Shown here piece by piece: positions 1 to 8,183 of a stretch of 64,000 nt of DNA. Both the position numbers and the translations under genes were made by a program. The stretch's first letter is position 1. Every line of letters begins with the position of its first letter. Source of the DNA: Anaerolineae bacterium (lineage in GTDB: Bacteria; Chloroflexota; Anaerolineae; Promineifilales; Promineifilaceae); assembly GCA_030425205.1 (NCBI GenBank), contig JAUIAP010000021.1, positions 1 through 64,000 on the forward strand, in the 5' to 3' direction. Under the pieces are notes generated by a model. The model did not search any database. It worked only from the letters and a program-made list of their open reading frames with translations, and was not told where the DNA came from.

Positions 1-1
1 T

Positions 2-76
2 GTGCCCCAGATACGAGCAGCACTAACTGTGGTCAAAGAGCGGTGGAACAAGGAAACAGATAAGAAAAACCCCTAA
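2..76 (+). CDS. 3' end of an unidentified gene (partial)
   Basis: The frame from base 2 is open and ends in tandem TAA codons at 74-79. The 24 visible residues are charged at the end (KERWNKETDKKNP) and look protein-like, but the stretch is too short to identify. It converges on the minus-strand gene that ends at 103. Confidence 0.25.
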   Translation: MPQIRAALTVVKERWNKETDKKNP

Positions 77-102
77 TAACGACGGCGAAAAAGTTCCAGC
101 AT

Positions 103-1293
103 TCAGCCACGCAGCGTTATCCATATGCGCGTGCCATAAAGCGTATCACAGGCTGGATAAGCGACCTCCTTATTCCCTCGATTTACCTGTTGCACAGCGG
201 TTGCACCATCGTTGCAGAAAACGGTCTCAATCTGTAGCCACTCAGTGCCACGCGCCCCTTGGTTCACGCGGTTAAGTTGACGATTGATTTTACGTTTTCT
301 ACCGCGAGATGCGCGTGCATACCGTGCGGTGTAGGAATTGGGAAGCTGATGGGCTAGATGGATGACACCTTGTTTGCCTTGCATCCCCTTTTTATCTGTA
401 AAGTGGAATGAGTTTTGCTGGTAGCGGAAGCTGTGGTTTTCGGCCGAAACAGGATGTGCTACACCGTCTAAACTATAGTTGGGCTTCGAGTCAATCAGTC
501 CGCTATTCTTATTTTCCTGCTCACGTTGCGAGCGTTCGCTGATGCCAGTCAAATCGCGCAACGTGGCGCGACTGATTGGATTGTCATTGTCTCGGCTAGC
601 ATGGAAAGCCGCTTGCAGGGCGGTGCGCATTTGGGTGAGCTTACAGGTCAAGTCCGCCAGTGGAATGATGACACGACTGCCTTGCAAGCGTTGAACACCC
701 AACTGACCAGCTAACTTTGTCATGCCATGCAGCCATAGACGACCCAATGCGTCGCGCTGCCAATATATACCTTCGCCACGATTGAGTAGATCGCTTAGAT
801 ACCGCTTGCTGTATTGAGGGAAGTTCGCTGTCAGCGATGACCAGAGGGAATCGGCCGAAACCATCCCGCTTTGCGCTTCACCCGCAAAATTCGCACGCAG
901 CACCAACCAAAGACGGCCGACCGTGCCGCCATCATGCTTGAGAATCGCCGTGGCGATCGTCCCGAATGTTGTGATGTTAGTTGGGGAGGCAGGAGATTTT
1001 GCCCGCTTCTCAGCAACTGGTTCTGCTTGAATGCTGTCACCAACAGGGTTTGTAATCGCTTCGCGTAGTAAAGATAACCAGCCGCCTGACTCTATAGAGC
1101 TTGGATGATTTTCGGCCGAACGACCAGCAAGCACATCATTTCTCACATGCTGCTGCAACTCACCATCAGGCGAGCATATTCTAGCCTGTGTCTTTTGACT
1201 TGCAGCACGCATGGCCAGCAAGCGCGCATTGGTAGTCAGTAAAGACGCACTGGCAGAATTGACAGAAGCAGAAAATGATGCTATCGTTCGCAT
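103..1293 (-). CDS. HTH-containing putative plasmid replication-type protein
   Basis: This is a 396-residue protein of uncertain family. Residues about 110-200 look like a winged-helix or replication-protein-like region (YSKRYLSDLLNRGEGIYW). About residues 215-255 carry a helix-turn-helix-like stretch, ISRATLRDLTGISERSQREQ, preceded by a conserved-looking helix. The C-terminus is basic (RASRGRKRKINRQLNR). Such proteins occur on mobile elements, and the nearby ParA, ribbon-helix-helix protein and antirepressor fit that. I do not recognise a named family, so DNA binding is inferred from the HTH and basic tail. The ATG at 1291-1293 is preceded by a weak GAGGT. Three copies of TCGGCCGA lie in the gene (440, 851, 1112), at least one read as Ser-Ala-Glu. 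Confidence 0.55.
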   Translation of the reverse strand: MRTIASFSASVNSASASLLTTNARLLAMRAASQKTQARICSPDGELQQHVRNDVLAGRSAENHPSSIESGGWLSLLREAITNPVGDSIQAEPVAEKRAKSPASPTNITTFGTIATAILKHDGGTVGRLWLVLRANFAGEAQSGMVSADSLWSSLTANFPQYSKRYLSDLLNRGEGIYWQRDALGRLWLHGMTKLAGQLGVQRLQGSRVIIPLADLTCKLTQMRTALQAAFHASRDNDNPISRATLRDLTGISERSQREQENKNSGLIDSKPNYSLDGVAHPVSAENHSFRYQQNSFHFTDKKGMQGKQGVIHLAHQLPNSYTARYARASRGRKRKINRQLNRVNQGARGTEWLQIETVFCNDGATAVQQVNRGNKEVAYPACDTLYGTRIWITLRG

Positions 1294-1412
1294 AGTGAAA
1301 TGACCTCAAATGAGTGGTGGATACAAAATCCCCCTCCCCAATTAAGAGGCTGTTTCTGACATGGACACATCAAACTTTGGCGAGCGGATGTATCCAAATA
1401 ACCAAAACTATT

Positions 1413-1438
1413 ACCGGCCACAGGCCGGTTTGTTATTT
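1413..1438 (+). terminator. Short GC hairpin with T-rich tail
   Basis: ACCGGCC at 1413-1419 pairs perfectly with GGCCGGT at 1423-1429 across a 3-nt ACA loop, followed by TTGTTATTT. It has the form of a Rho-independent terminator for rightward transcription. The rest of 1294-1616 shows no convincing gene. Confidence 0.4.
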
Positions 1439-1618
1439 CTAGGGCAAGATTGCAGCTTGGCTGCAACGCTCAGTACCCCAATTGGAATGGCTTTTAGTCA
1501 CTAGGAACACAAAGCCAGCCCAACTGGACTGCTGAAAAAGCTATAGAAATATCTGGTTTACGGGTGGGTGCCACAACATATAAATATCCTGCCAAGATGG
1601 GGACTGTTGTAGCGCTTG

Positions 1619-1646
1619 TTGTGTTGCAATGAATGTCGTGTATAAT
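1619..1646 (+). promoter_or_regulatory. Candidate sigma70-type promoter for a short transcript
   Basis: TATAAT lies at 1641-1646 with TTGTGT 16 nt upstream (1619-1624). A start near 1653 would give a transcript of about 80 nt ending at the strong hairpin at 1685-1731. The -10 is perfect; the -35 is weak. Confidence 0.35.
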
Positions 1647-1652
1647 TCAGAG

Positions 1653-1733
1653 CATCAAAGGCTATAAAACAGCCCCCCAATGTGAAAAAGCTCTGTGAAT
1701 TCCTGCCAAAGAATGTAACACAGGGCTTTTTGC
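1653..1733 (+). ncRNA. Candidate small RNA ending in a strong terminator hairpin
   Basis: AAAAAGCTCTGTG at 1685-1697 pairs with CACAGGGCTTTTT at 1719-1731 (13 pairs, one G-U) around a 21-nt loop. The A-tract and T-tract make it a bidirectional terminator. A TATAAT box lies about 40 bp upstream and no open frame lies between. It may be a small RNA of about 80 nt in the plasmid-like block, perhaps an antisense or counter-transcript regulator, or simply a terminator for flanking genes. The hairpin is seen directly; the RNA is inferred. Confidence 0.3.
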
Positions 1734-1773
1734 ATTTTAGGGAAAACCTCCGAAAAGATTCTCCCTGTAATTT

Positions 1774-2091
1774 TTAAACTGTTAATCGTATGCCACATAA
1801 ATGCCATTTGCATAGCGCGGATACTGCCAAACATTGTAACTGAGATTTCCCCAAAATACGAACAATAGATCGCGTTTGATCACCAGAAAATAGATCGCTG
1901 CACAGACAAACAAATTTCGCATAGCAATTAACCCAGATCGTCCAATTATGCAATCGTATGTGCGCAAAAGGCAAGCTGCACCGCTCCCCAGCGCTCTCAC
2001 GCCGCGCCAGCAGCGGCCGCGGCCAAACAATTGGGATCAGTAAAATGGCACCAACGAAACTGACTACGGCTAGCCATAGACGGTCGCCCAT
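1774..2091 (-). pseudogene. Possible frameshifted small membrane-protein gene
   Basis: Two overlapping minus-strand frames each look half real. The first, from 2091, starts with a hydrophobic helix (LWLAVVSFVGAILLIPIV). The second, ending at 1782, carries another hydrophobic segment and a clean tail (MRNLFVCAAIYFLVIKRDLL). A frameshift near 1990-2020 would join them into a two-helix membrane protein of about 100 residues. No family is recognised. The alternative is that neither frame is a gene. Confidence 0.3.
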
Positions 2092-2160
2092 TTGGCAAAT
2101 TCAGTGGTTGTGATAAGTAAAATCAGGATTATGTCAATGCGTTGATATTGAGCTACTTGG

Positions 2161-2790
2161 TCAGCGTCGAATGCCGCCAATCAGCGCGAGTTCAAGCCAT
2201 TTCCAATAGCAATCCACATCATCAAAACCGATATCACGCAGCCAGTCCAGTTGCACAGCAACATCGAGCAGAATGTTGCTAGGGTCTTCGTTGTCAGCGG
2301 TGGCACCCAGCTCATTCAAAAAGCGCGTATGCAAGGCTGGTGTTGGCGAGGCGACATGTTCCAAATTGCAGAACACACCATTTGGTAAAAGCAGCCCATA
2401 GATCTCGGCATAAAGCGCTCGCTTTCGTGTGTTCGTGCAATGATGAATGGCAAAGCTGGAAACGATCACGTCAAATGGAGCGACCGCGGGTAACGTGTCG
2501 TTGAGATCGTGTTGGGCAATTGTGACTCGCGGATCACCCGCAAAGCGCGCCGTGGCCGCAGCGATCATGGTTGGTGAAAAGTCGAGCCCCAAGAATTTTG
2601 CATCAGGGCAATGGTCGTATAGCAAGGCCAGCAGTCGGCCGTCGCCCGTGCCGAGATCGAGGATGCGTTTGGCTGTAGGTGGGATAAACGAGCGCAGGAC
2701 GTTTTCGCCTTCAACGCGATGCGGGATGCCATCGGCTTTGGCGAGGTAGGCTTGGGCGTATGCGGGATCGAGGTATTCATTGTCAGTCAT
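2161..2790 (-). CDS. Class I SAM-dependent methyltransferase
   Basis: A 209-residue Rossmann-fold methyltransferase. Motif I is ILDLGTGDGR, followed by a motif II-type acidic end (FLGLDFS), a post-motif segment (AQHDLNDTLP) and the motif IV-V region (FDVIVSSFAIHHC). This order matches the Methyltransf_25/UbiE-like families that transfer a methyl group from SAM to small molecules. The substrate is unknown. The frame is open to a TTG at 2835, but the ATG at 2788-2790 starts the conserved NEYLDPAYAQAYL segment and is preferred. The gene is downstream of the small kinase gene on the same strand, about 100 bp away, with a TCGGCCGA at 2848 between them. Confidence 0.75.
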   Translation of the reverse strand: MTDNEYLDPAYAQAYLAKADGIPHRVEGENVLRSFIPPTAKRILDLGTGDGRLLALLYDHCPDAKFLGLDFSPTMIAAATARFAGDPRVTIAQHDLNDTLPAVAPFDVIVSSFAIHHCTNTRKRALYAEIYGLLLPNGVFCNLEHVASPTPALHTRFLNELGATADNEDPSNILLDVAVQLDWLRDIGFDDVDCYWKWLELALIGGIRR

Positions 2791-2887
2791 CAGGTGTTGT
2801 TCCAAGTTTGCAGATGGGAAGCGCGGTGTTTGCAACGTGGGGAATTATCGGCCGAAAATACCGTTGAGAAAGAGCATAAGCATCCGG

Positions 2888-3379
2888 TTACGAGGAGACG
2901 TTCTCAAGAATTACGTCCACTACGCTTGAGAGGGGTGCCGTGCCGTCGATTGTAATGGCGTTCTTTGGAATGTCTTCTTTTGTCGCATGTAATCGTGCAA
3001 TGAACGCGCGTTGGCTTGGTTGCCCGCCCCACTCGTCTTCTGGTCGGGCGGCCAGACGCTGCATCAACGTATCCAGATCGACCTCAAGCACAAAAACGCC
3101 ATCAAATAACGCAATGAAGCGGTCGAAATTTCTTGAGCCACCGCAAAAAAACGTTACTGGATGACTTTGGTCAGTCGCTAAGGATCTGACCTTATCAATG
3201 TCCCAGATATGCTGCTCATGGGTGGAGCCATCCAATGGCGCACCCGTCTCTGGATCACCCTGATAAGCCAACTCCCGGTCGCCATGGATGGCATGATAGC
3301 CGCGCCGTTGTAGCTCAGTGCAGACGGACGTTTTGCCACTGCCTGAAACGCCTTCGATTAAGTAGTTTTTGACACCCAT
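2888..3379 (-). CDS. Small P-loop kinase-like ATPase
   Basis: A 163-residue P-loop protein of the adenylate/shikimate-kinase fold size. The Walker A motif GVSGSGKTS lies at residues 9-17, close to the N-terminus as in nucleoside and shikimate kinases. There is an acidic strand in the middle (GVFVLEVDLDTLMQRL) and an RPEDEWGG segment that could be the lid. It probably phosphorylates a small molecule, but the acceptor cannot be read from the sequence. The ATG at 3377-3379 gives the only start that leaves room for the strand before the P-loop. It is transcribed in the same direction as the methyltransferase and may form an operon with it. Confidence 0.65.
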   Translation of the reverse strand: MGVKNYLIEGVSGSGKTSVCTELQRRGYHAIHGDRELAYQGDPETGAPLDGSTHEQHIWDIDKVRSLATDQSHPVTFFCGGSRNFDRFIALFDGVFVLEVDLDTLMQRLAARPEDEWGGQPSQRAFIARLHATKEDIPKNAITIDGTAPLSSVVDVILENVSS

Positions 3380-3489
3380 GATCTATTTTCAACAGAGAAA
3401 TCTCAAATGTGACTTTGAGACTTTATGGTGGATGTGGAGAAAGAGAAGGTATTTCGGTACTCATTGGTAGGAGGTCGAGACACAGCGAC

Positions 3490-4290
3490 CTAAAACGGAA
3501 CGTCTATGCCCGTCAACGATTGATACCATTGCCGTAGCCAATCCATACATTCATCAAACTTTGCAGACGGCAAGCTGCGATAGTCAGGCACCTCAAAGCG
3601 TCTGTAAAGCTCGTTGTACACGCCTGCGTACTCATTCCGTCCCGATCGTTTGCCAAGCTCATGGGCAACTGTCTGTACGCCATCGGCGATGCGACGTGCT
3701 TGATCCGTCGTCAGAATACGTTTGGGATCAGAGAGGCGTGCTTCGATCGCACTGATGCGTTCTTCGGTCGCATCAAGTCGTTGCTCAATGTAATACTGTT
3801 GCCGTGCTAAGTTTGCGACCGCCATCGCATTGCGATACGCAATAGCAGAAGGGGCGTTCGATTCCATCAACTCGTCGTCTGGGCGTGCAGTTACGCGGTC
3901 ACGCATAAATGCGTCGGCCAAGACGCGATAACATTCATCTTGATAGCGAACCAGTTGGTCGCGCACCGACTCATCCACACGACTCGCGTTTAACCCAAAC
4001 AGCCAGCCGTTGAGATAGTCCAATGGTAAACAGAGTAATTCGCGCTCTTTGCCATCCGTTGCCGTTACGGCAACGGTTGATTTGCGCCGTGATAGGACAG
4101 CATCCCGATTAATACGGCGGAATTGAGCAGGCCAAGAGACGCCAATGAGATCACAAATCGGCCGAATGGGAACATATACTTCCCCCTCCTCTACTCGAAC
4201 AGCCAAAACACGATCACCGTAAAACTCAATTTCACGTCGTTCAATAACGGTCAGTCTATTTTCTTTATCTTCGGTTTCTTTTAAATTCAT
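3490..4290 (-). CDS. Phage-type antirepressor (P22_AR_N plus ORF6C)
   Basis: A 266-residue protein with the two-part architecture of phage and mobile-element antirepressors. Residues about 18-130 match the P22 antirepressor N-terminal domain (VYVPIRPICDLIGVSW, then LLCLPLDYLNGWLFG and a conserved RDQLVRYQDECYRVL). A coiled linker follows (about 150-190, ATEERISAIEARLSD). The C-terminal 70 residues match an ORF6C-like domain (TTDQARRIADGVQTVAHELG, then EYAGVYNELYRRF). In phages such proteins relieve repression by binding other regulators. Here it lies beside a ribbon-helix-helix protein and ParA, so it may regulate element maintenance. The start ATG at 4288-4290 is followed by a charged N-terminus. 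This is an indicator of mobile-element origin. Confidence 0.8.
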   Translation of the reverse strand: MNLKETEDKENRLTVIERREIEFYGDRVLAVRVEEGEVYVPIRPICDLIGVSWPAQFRRINRDAVLSRRKSTVAVTATDGKERELLCLPLDYLNGWLFGLNASRVDESVRDQLVRYQDECYRVLADAFMRDRVTARPDDELMESNAPSAIAYRNAMAVANLARQQYYIEQRLDATEERISAIEARLSDPKRILTTDQARRIADGVQTVAHELGKRSGRNEYAGVYNELYRRFEVPDYRSLPSAKFDECMDWLRQWYQSLTGIDVPF

Positions 4291-4316
4291 CGCGCATTTC
4301 TACGTTAAAACTTTTT

Positions 4317-4338
4317 AGCGTCAAAATGGTTTAACGCT
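4317..4338. repeat. Dyad repeat at the end of the RHH gene (partition/operator-like)
   Basis: AGCGTCAAA and TTTAACGCT form an inverted repeat (one mismatch) around ATGG, just past the stop of the RHH gene. The 17 bases ACTTTTTAGCGTCAAAA at 4310-4326 recur as an exact reverse complement at 5869-5885 on the far side of parA. AATGGTTT(A/G) cores also recur at about 4715 and 5556. Such dispersed dyads beside ParA and an RHH protein are typical of plasmid partition sites and operators. Confidence 0.5.
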
Positions 4339-4657
4339 ATGACATCAAAGCGACAATCGTGCTGTTGTCTGTTTGTGCATCTAACTCATCAAGGGCAATC
4401 GTCAATGCTGCCTCAATGATGGCAGATCGACTTAGGTCATGCCCGCGTTTCCCCGTCAATCGTCGTAGCTTGATTTGCGCCATATCGAGGCGGTCAGCAA
4501 TCTCCTGTGATAAATAGGTTGTCGTTTTAACATTTTGCGGTTTTGACTCTTTGACGGTTTGACTCTTTGATGACTCGACGGCTTGACGCTGGTCGACCGC
4601 CCTTGTCTTTGTTGTACTACGCGTAAGGGATACTTGATTTCCACGCCGCTTGCCCAT
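4337..4657 (-). CDS. Ribbon-helix-helix DNA-binding protein, likely ParA partner
   Basis: A 106-residue protein. The N-terminal 45 residues are basic and polar, rich in Lys, Ser and Gln, and probably flexible. The C-terminal half has the RHH pattern: a short strand (TTTYLSQEIADRL) followed by two helices (MAQIKLRRLTGKRG and LSRSAIIEAALTIALDEL). RHH proteins of this size often serve as the centromere-binding partner in type Ib-like partition loci and autoregulate. The ATG at 4657 is preceded by GGAGGC at good spacing, which decides the start over a GTG at 4690. It lies 108 bp downstream of ParA on the same strand. The gene itself contains direct repeats of about 16 bp around 4540-4572 (TTTGACTCTTTGA twice), also similar to the flanking dyads. 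Confidence 0.65.
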   Translation of the reverse strand: MGKRRGNQVSLTRSTTKTRAVDQRQAVESSKSQTVKESKPQNVKTTTYLSQEIADRLDMAQIKLRRLTGKRGHDLSRSAIIEAALTIALDELDAQTDNSTIVALMS

Positions 4658-4765
4658 TTTCAGTTTGCCTCCCACAAAGTGTATTGACACCTTGCGATTA
4701 AAGTTTGACGTTTTAATGGTTTGAAGTTTTAGCTTTTTAACGCCAACGATTCATAATTGCGTGTT

Positions 4766-5518
4766 CTACTGTTCTAAAATAGCTTGCGCGACTTTTCTGT
4801 ACTCATTCAGGATGCGGTGGGTAGGGTCATAACGCAAAAGGCTTTCACCCGCCGCGCCCGCTTCAGCCACTTTGATAGATCGGCCGATACGCGCGTCAAG
4901 CACAGGCAATTCGGCACGTTGCATTTCTTCTTCAACCGCACGGTGATGCACCAATCTTGCATCAAAGAAAGTTAGCACAATCCCACTTACGGTTAACGCT
5001 GGATTGATCTCCGCTCGCATCTCATCAACCGTATCAAGAAACAGCATCAGCCCATGAACATCTGCCATTTGTGGCAGGCAGGGTATTAATACAAAATCCG
5101 CTGCTGCAAGTGCGTTAATCGTCATCAGCGAGAGTGAGGGGGGGCAATCAATGAGGCAATAATCGTATTGGGATTGCGCCGGTTTGAGTGCTTTTCTCAG
5201 TTTATTCTCCCTGCCAATTTTGGTGTAGATTGCTGCTTCAGTTTCAGCTAAGCGCCGGTCAGTCGGAATCAAGTCAAATCCATCTTCTGTGTGAATAACG
5301 GTGCCGTGCAGGGTTGCACTACCGTTAATCAACTCGGCCAACGTATTGTCACCTGTTGCAACGTTACATCGTGCGGTCAAGCTAGCTTGTGGGTCAGCAT
5401 CAACACACAAGACTTTTTGAGCATATTCAGCAGACAAAATTGCGGCTAAATCCTGTGTTAGCTGCGTTTTCATCTGCCCACCTTTTTGTGATCCAATGGC
5501 TATTGTTCGCATTTGCAA
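4766..5518 (-). CDS. parA: ParA/Soj-family partition ATPase with altered Walker A
   Basis: A 250-residue ParA-like protein of normal length. It has the N-terminal strand TIAIGSQKGG, the A' region VLCVDADPQASLT, Walker B YDYCLIDCPPSLS and the C-terminal helix typical of Soj/ParA. The deviant Walker A should read KGGxGKTT, but here it is KGGQMKTQ: the second glycine is Met and the last Thr is Gln. The second lysine and the signature KGG remain. Either ATP binding is weakened or the gene is drifting. ParA proteins bind DNA non-specifically and move cargo bound by a partner on centromere sites. The partner here is probably the RHH protein downstream. No clear ribosome site precedes the ATG at 5516-5518, and a second ATG lies two codons inside. 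Confidence 0.85.
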   Translation of the reverse strand: MQMRTIAIGSQKGGQMKTQLTQDLAAILSAEYAQKVLCVDADPQASLTARCNVATGDNTLAELINGSATLHGTVIHTEDGFDLIPTDRRLAETEAAIYTKIGRENKLRKALKPAQSQYDYCLIDCPPSLSLMTINALAAADFVLIPCLPQMADVHGLMLFLDTVDEMRAEINPALTVSGIVLTFFDARLVHHRAVEEEMQRAELPVLDARIGRSIKVAEAGAAGESLLRYDPTHRILNEYRKVAQAILEQ

Positions 5519-5521
5519 AAT

Positions 5522-5886
5522 GTAACATTAAAGCGGCGAAATGTCAAAGCGTTACAATGGTTTGACGCTAAAACGCTAAAATGGCGAGACTGGATAAGAG
5601 GAACAACAATGCGCACGGTTAGGTGGGGGAACAGATCGAATAGTTACAACTAACCCAGAGGCTCAAAACACCGTTACTCAGCACAGCATAAAGTAAGTTT
5701 TATGACGTTGTCATTCGCGCGAACGCGGGACTCACGTCTTAGAAAAGAATGGATATCTGCCTTCGCAGGATATGAGAGGCCTTACTTTACGGTGCATTCA
5801 GTGGCGTACGCGATTGAAATGGCGGCTTGCAAATAGGCTAGCGATAAATACTTTTTAGAATTAAAGCGTTTTGACGCTAAAAAGTA
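5522..5886. repeat. Upstream dyads of the par locus (candidate parS/operator)
   Basis: Just upstream of parA, 5541-5584 holds clustered copies of the AATGG/TTTGACGCT/AAACGCTAAAATGG words seen at 4317-4338. At 5849-5886 a perfect 10-bp inverted repeat, TACTTTTTAG and CTAAAAAGTA, flanks an AAAGCGTTTTGACG core. The 17 bases at 5869-5885 are the reverse complement of 4310-4326. The stretch 5590-5848 between the two clusters shows no gene. A centromere or autoregulatory operator is inferred from position and repetition. Confidence 0.45.
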
Positions 5887-6362
5887 TGTGCGTCGTAGCG
5901 TGTAATACACTGGTAGTCATTGTCATTGCACCTACTTTATATACTCTGACCAACTCAAGAGAGCTGGGGTGGGGGGGTGACGACCGTAATTTGATCAATG
6001 GAATTGCAGACAAGCGTGCAAGGTTTGGCACAGGCCAGAGCCACTGTGCGCGGAAAGTGTACATTCGGCCGATTCTACATATCACCTGTTCTTCATCCAA
6101 CGCCGCCACCGCATTCGCGTCCAGTACCAACTCTTTACAAAGCTGTTCACTGCGCGTCTCACCCTTTACGCCAAAGTCCACCTCGAACCGACCTTTGCTG
6201 CGTTTTCGGCCGAAACTGACATGCTCCCTCCACTATCGCTAAATAAGACAACAAATTACGCACTCCAGCACTAGGCAGTTCATCACTCGCTACCAGCAAG
6301 GGTGTTCCCGCATGATGTTTCATGTGGAACCGCATCATCCCTGCCAGCAGTGCGGCTATCAC
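5861..6362 (-). pseudogene. Broken VirD4/TraG-like coupling-protein remnant
   Basis: Two overlapping minus frames carry pieces that look like the C-terminal half of a conjugative coupling ATPase. The upstream piece (6362 to about 6170) has a hydrophobic helix then LLVASDELPSAGVRNLLSYL, resembling the Walker B DE-P-x-L-G region. The downstream piece (about 6180 to 5960) has ELVLDANAVAALDEEQVICR, resembling the C-terminal end of TraG-like proteins. The segment between and the P-loop are missing and the frames do not join. The match is by eye and could be wrong, but it fits the mobile-element block. The last bases overlap the par dyad at 5877-5886. The flanking DNA at 6363-6578 shows no gene. 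Confidence 0.4.
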
Positions 6363-6578
6363 GCCACCGACCTCAGAGATTGATCATATGTGTACAGCAC
6401 GTGACTCTTTTCGGCAACGATACTATTGCGCTCGGCCTGTGGCTGAATCAGATGATGATGCAGTTCGGTTAGGTCATTTTACAGTAGCTGGCATCTGTTC
6501 AATGGTCAGTACACGCGGCACACATAGAATTTCATTGACCAGTTTAGGGCGCGTTATCTCGGAAGCTGTCACAATTCC

Positions 6579-7187
6579 ATGATGTTTAAACCAATTCACT
6601 GGAAGACAGTCCCCCGTGACTTCGCCGTCATTCAAATCGGCTTTGCCCTATTTGGCCTCGCTATTGCCTGCCTCATTCAAGCCAATCTCGGTACGAGCCC
6701 GTGGGTTATGCTGACCGTTGCGCTCGCTGACATCACGGGTCTGACACCCGGCATCATTACGATACTGACAGGCATTGTTGTTCTGAGCAGTTCACTAATT
6801 ATGCGCGAACAGATTGGCTGGGGGACGCTCGCCAATATCCTCTTTATCGGCCTGTGGGTGGATATGTTTCTTTGGTTCATTCCATCCGTTACAGATAACT
6901 GGCTGATCCAAATCACCTTGTTGTTGGCGTCTATCGTCACGATGGGATTAGGCAGTGCTATTTACATCGGTGTCAATGTAGGCGCGGGGCCGCGTGATAG
7001 CTTGATGCTGTCCGTTTCGCGGCTGCTAAATGTTAACCTGCGCACAGCACGCAGTGGCATTGAACTATGCGTGTTTGTGCTTGCGCTCTTTTTAGGCGGC
7101 CCATTCGGAGTGGGGACGATCGTTTTTGCCCTGTTGATTGGTGCATCGGTGCAACAGGCGTTTAAGTTGTTCAATGTTCAAAAATAG
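6579..7187 (+). CDS. YczE/YitT-like integral membrane protein
   Basis: A 202-residue protein that is nearly all membrane segments: about residues 14-34, 40-70, 80-105, 108-135 and 165-195. The GTSPWVMLTVALADITGLT and VNVGAGPRDSLMLSVSRLL segments are two copies of the motif (G-x-S/R-x-x-x-L) that marks the YczE/YyaS/YitT membrane family. The role of this family is not established; related proteins are linked to transport. Two adjacent ATG codons (6579 and 6582) could start it and no strong ribosome site is seen. It stands alone, followed by 400 bp without a gene. Confidence 0.7.
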   Translation: MMFKPIHWKTVPRDFAVIQIGFALFGLAIACLIQANLGTSPWVMLTVALADITGLTPGIITILTGIVVLSSSLIMREQIGWGTLANILFIGLWVDMFLWFIPSVTDNWLIQITLLLASIVTMGLGSAIYIGVNVGAGPRDSLMLSVSRLLNVNLRTARSGIELCVFVLALFLGGPFGVGTIVFALLIGASVQQAFKLFNVQK

Positions 7188-7586
7188 CTGTTGACACGGT
7201 GTAAAATATAAGGCGGCGAAGCCGCAAGTGGTTAGTGAATAGTGGTAAGTGATAAGTGGTAAGAAAGTATGTTGACGCTTTTTCTTCACTAGCAACTAGC
7301 AACTATTTACGCTTACGGCGCATATTTTGATGAGGTACGCTGTTAGATGTTGCGGTGGCTTTATAATCGTGCGGGGCAATCGGTGTGGCGGCGGTTTCGG
7401 CCGAAAACCGATACAACGCTATCCATCCGCCACCAGACTACCTCAACACTAAACGTTTATCCAGAGTAAGTTACTCACTTAACACAAGTATCAAGCCAAC
7501 AAACCTGCACACAGATTTTGCGGCTCACGCAACTAAGTCAGCTCCGAAAGGTGATGAGTGACTAAGTTGAGAAAGGGATAGATTAG
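7188..7586. other. Intergenic stretch with a small hairpin
   Basis: No gene is apparent. GCGGC at 7213-7217 and GCCGC at 7221-7225 form a tight hairpin with a GAA loop just after the upstream gene, without a T-run. It is followed by short direct repeats built on GTTAGTG/GATAAGTGG around 7230-7262. One TCGGCCGA lies at 7397. Confidence 0.4.
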
Positions 7587-8183
7587 ATGACCAAACGAAT
7601 TCCCACACTTGAGACTGAAAGGCTTATCGTCCGTGAATTAACGATGGACGATCTTGATTCCATTAGCAGCGTTCTCAATCAACCGGGTTCAGACGTGACT
7701 ATTGCCGAACGGCAACGCTGGTTGCAATGGACTGTGCTGGGGTATGAAATGTTTGCCATGCTGGGGCAGCCTCATTATGGTGAACGCGCCGTCGTTTTAA
7801 AGGAGCTTGGAGAGATAATCGGCGCGGTTGGCATTGTTCCATACTTGGATACATTTAATCGAGTCGCGGCGTTTAACCGATCCCCCAATGCCTTAGCGAC
7901 AGCGGAGGTAGGCTTATTTTGGACCATTGCCCAGGCGCATCGGCGCAAAGGATTGGCTACAGAAGCTGCCCGCGCTCTCATGGACTATCTATTCACGCAT
8001 GAAAAACTTGGACGAATTATCGCTACGACTGGCTATAGAAACGTGCCTTCCCAAAAGGTGATGCAAAAACTAGGGATGACTGTTCAACATCTCGAAGAAC
8101 CTCAACTGCCAGATCAATTCGTGGTAGGCGTACTAGAAAGTAACTTGCCAGTAGCCAAGGATCTGTCAACATATCTATCATGA
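7587..8183 (+). CDS. GNAT-family N-acetyltransferase (RimJ/RimL-like)
   Basis: A 198-residue acetyltransferase. The N-terminus has the RimJ/RimL-like opening (ETERLIVRELTMDDLDSISS). The acetyl-CoA binding motif A is seen as AQAHRRKGLATEAARALMDY (Q/R-x-x-G-x-A form), followed by the typical C-terminal GYRNVPSQKVMQKLGM, where asparagine and the following residues contact CoA. Transfer of an acetyl group from acetyl-CoA to an amine is expected; the substrate could be a small amine, an antibiotic or a protein N-terminus. The start ATG follows GAAAGGGAT at suitable spacing. The gene is monocistronic as far as can be seen. Confidence 0.8.
   Translation: MTKRIPTLETERLIVRELTMDDLDSISSVLNQPGSDVTIAERQRWLQWTVLGYEMFAMLGQPHYGERAVVLKELGEIIGAVGIVPYLDTFNRVAAFNRSPNALATAEVGLFWTIAQAHRRKGLATEAARALMDYLFTHEKLGRIIATTGYRNVPSQKVMQKLGMTVQHLEEPQLPDQFVVGVLESNLPVAKDLSTYLS

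Noticed and set aside
1281..1466. A 61-codon minus frame upstream of the replication-type gene
   Set aside because: It spans the 1413-1429 hairpin and has no ribosome site or recognisable motif.
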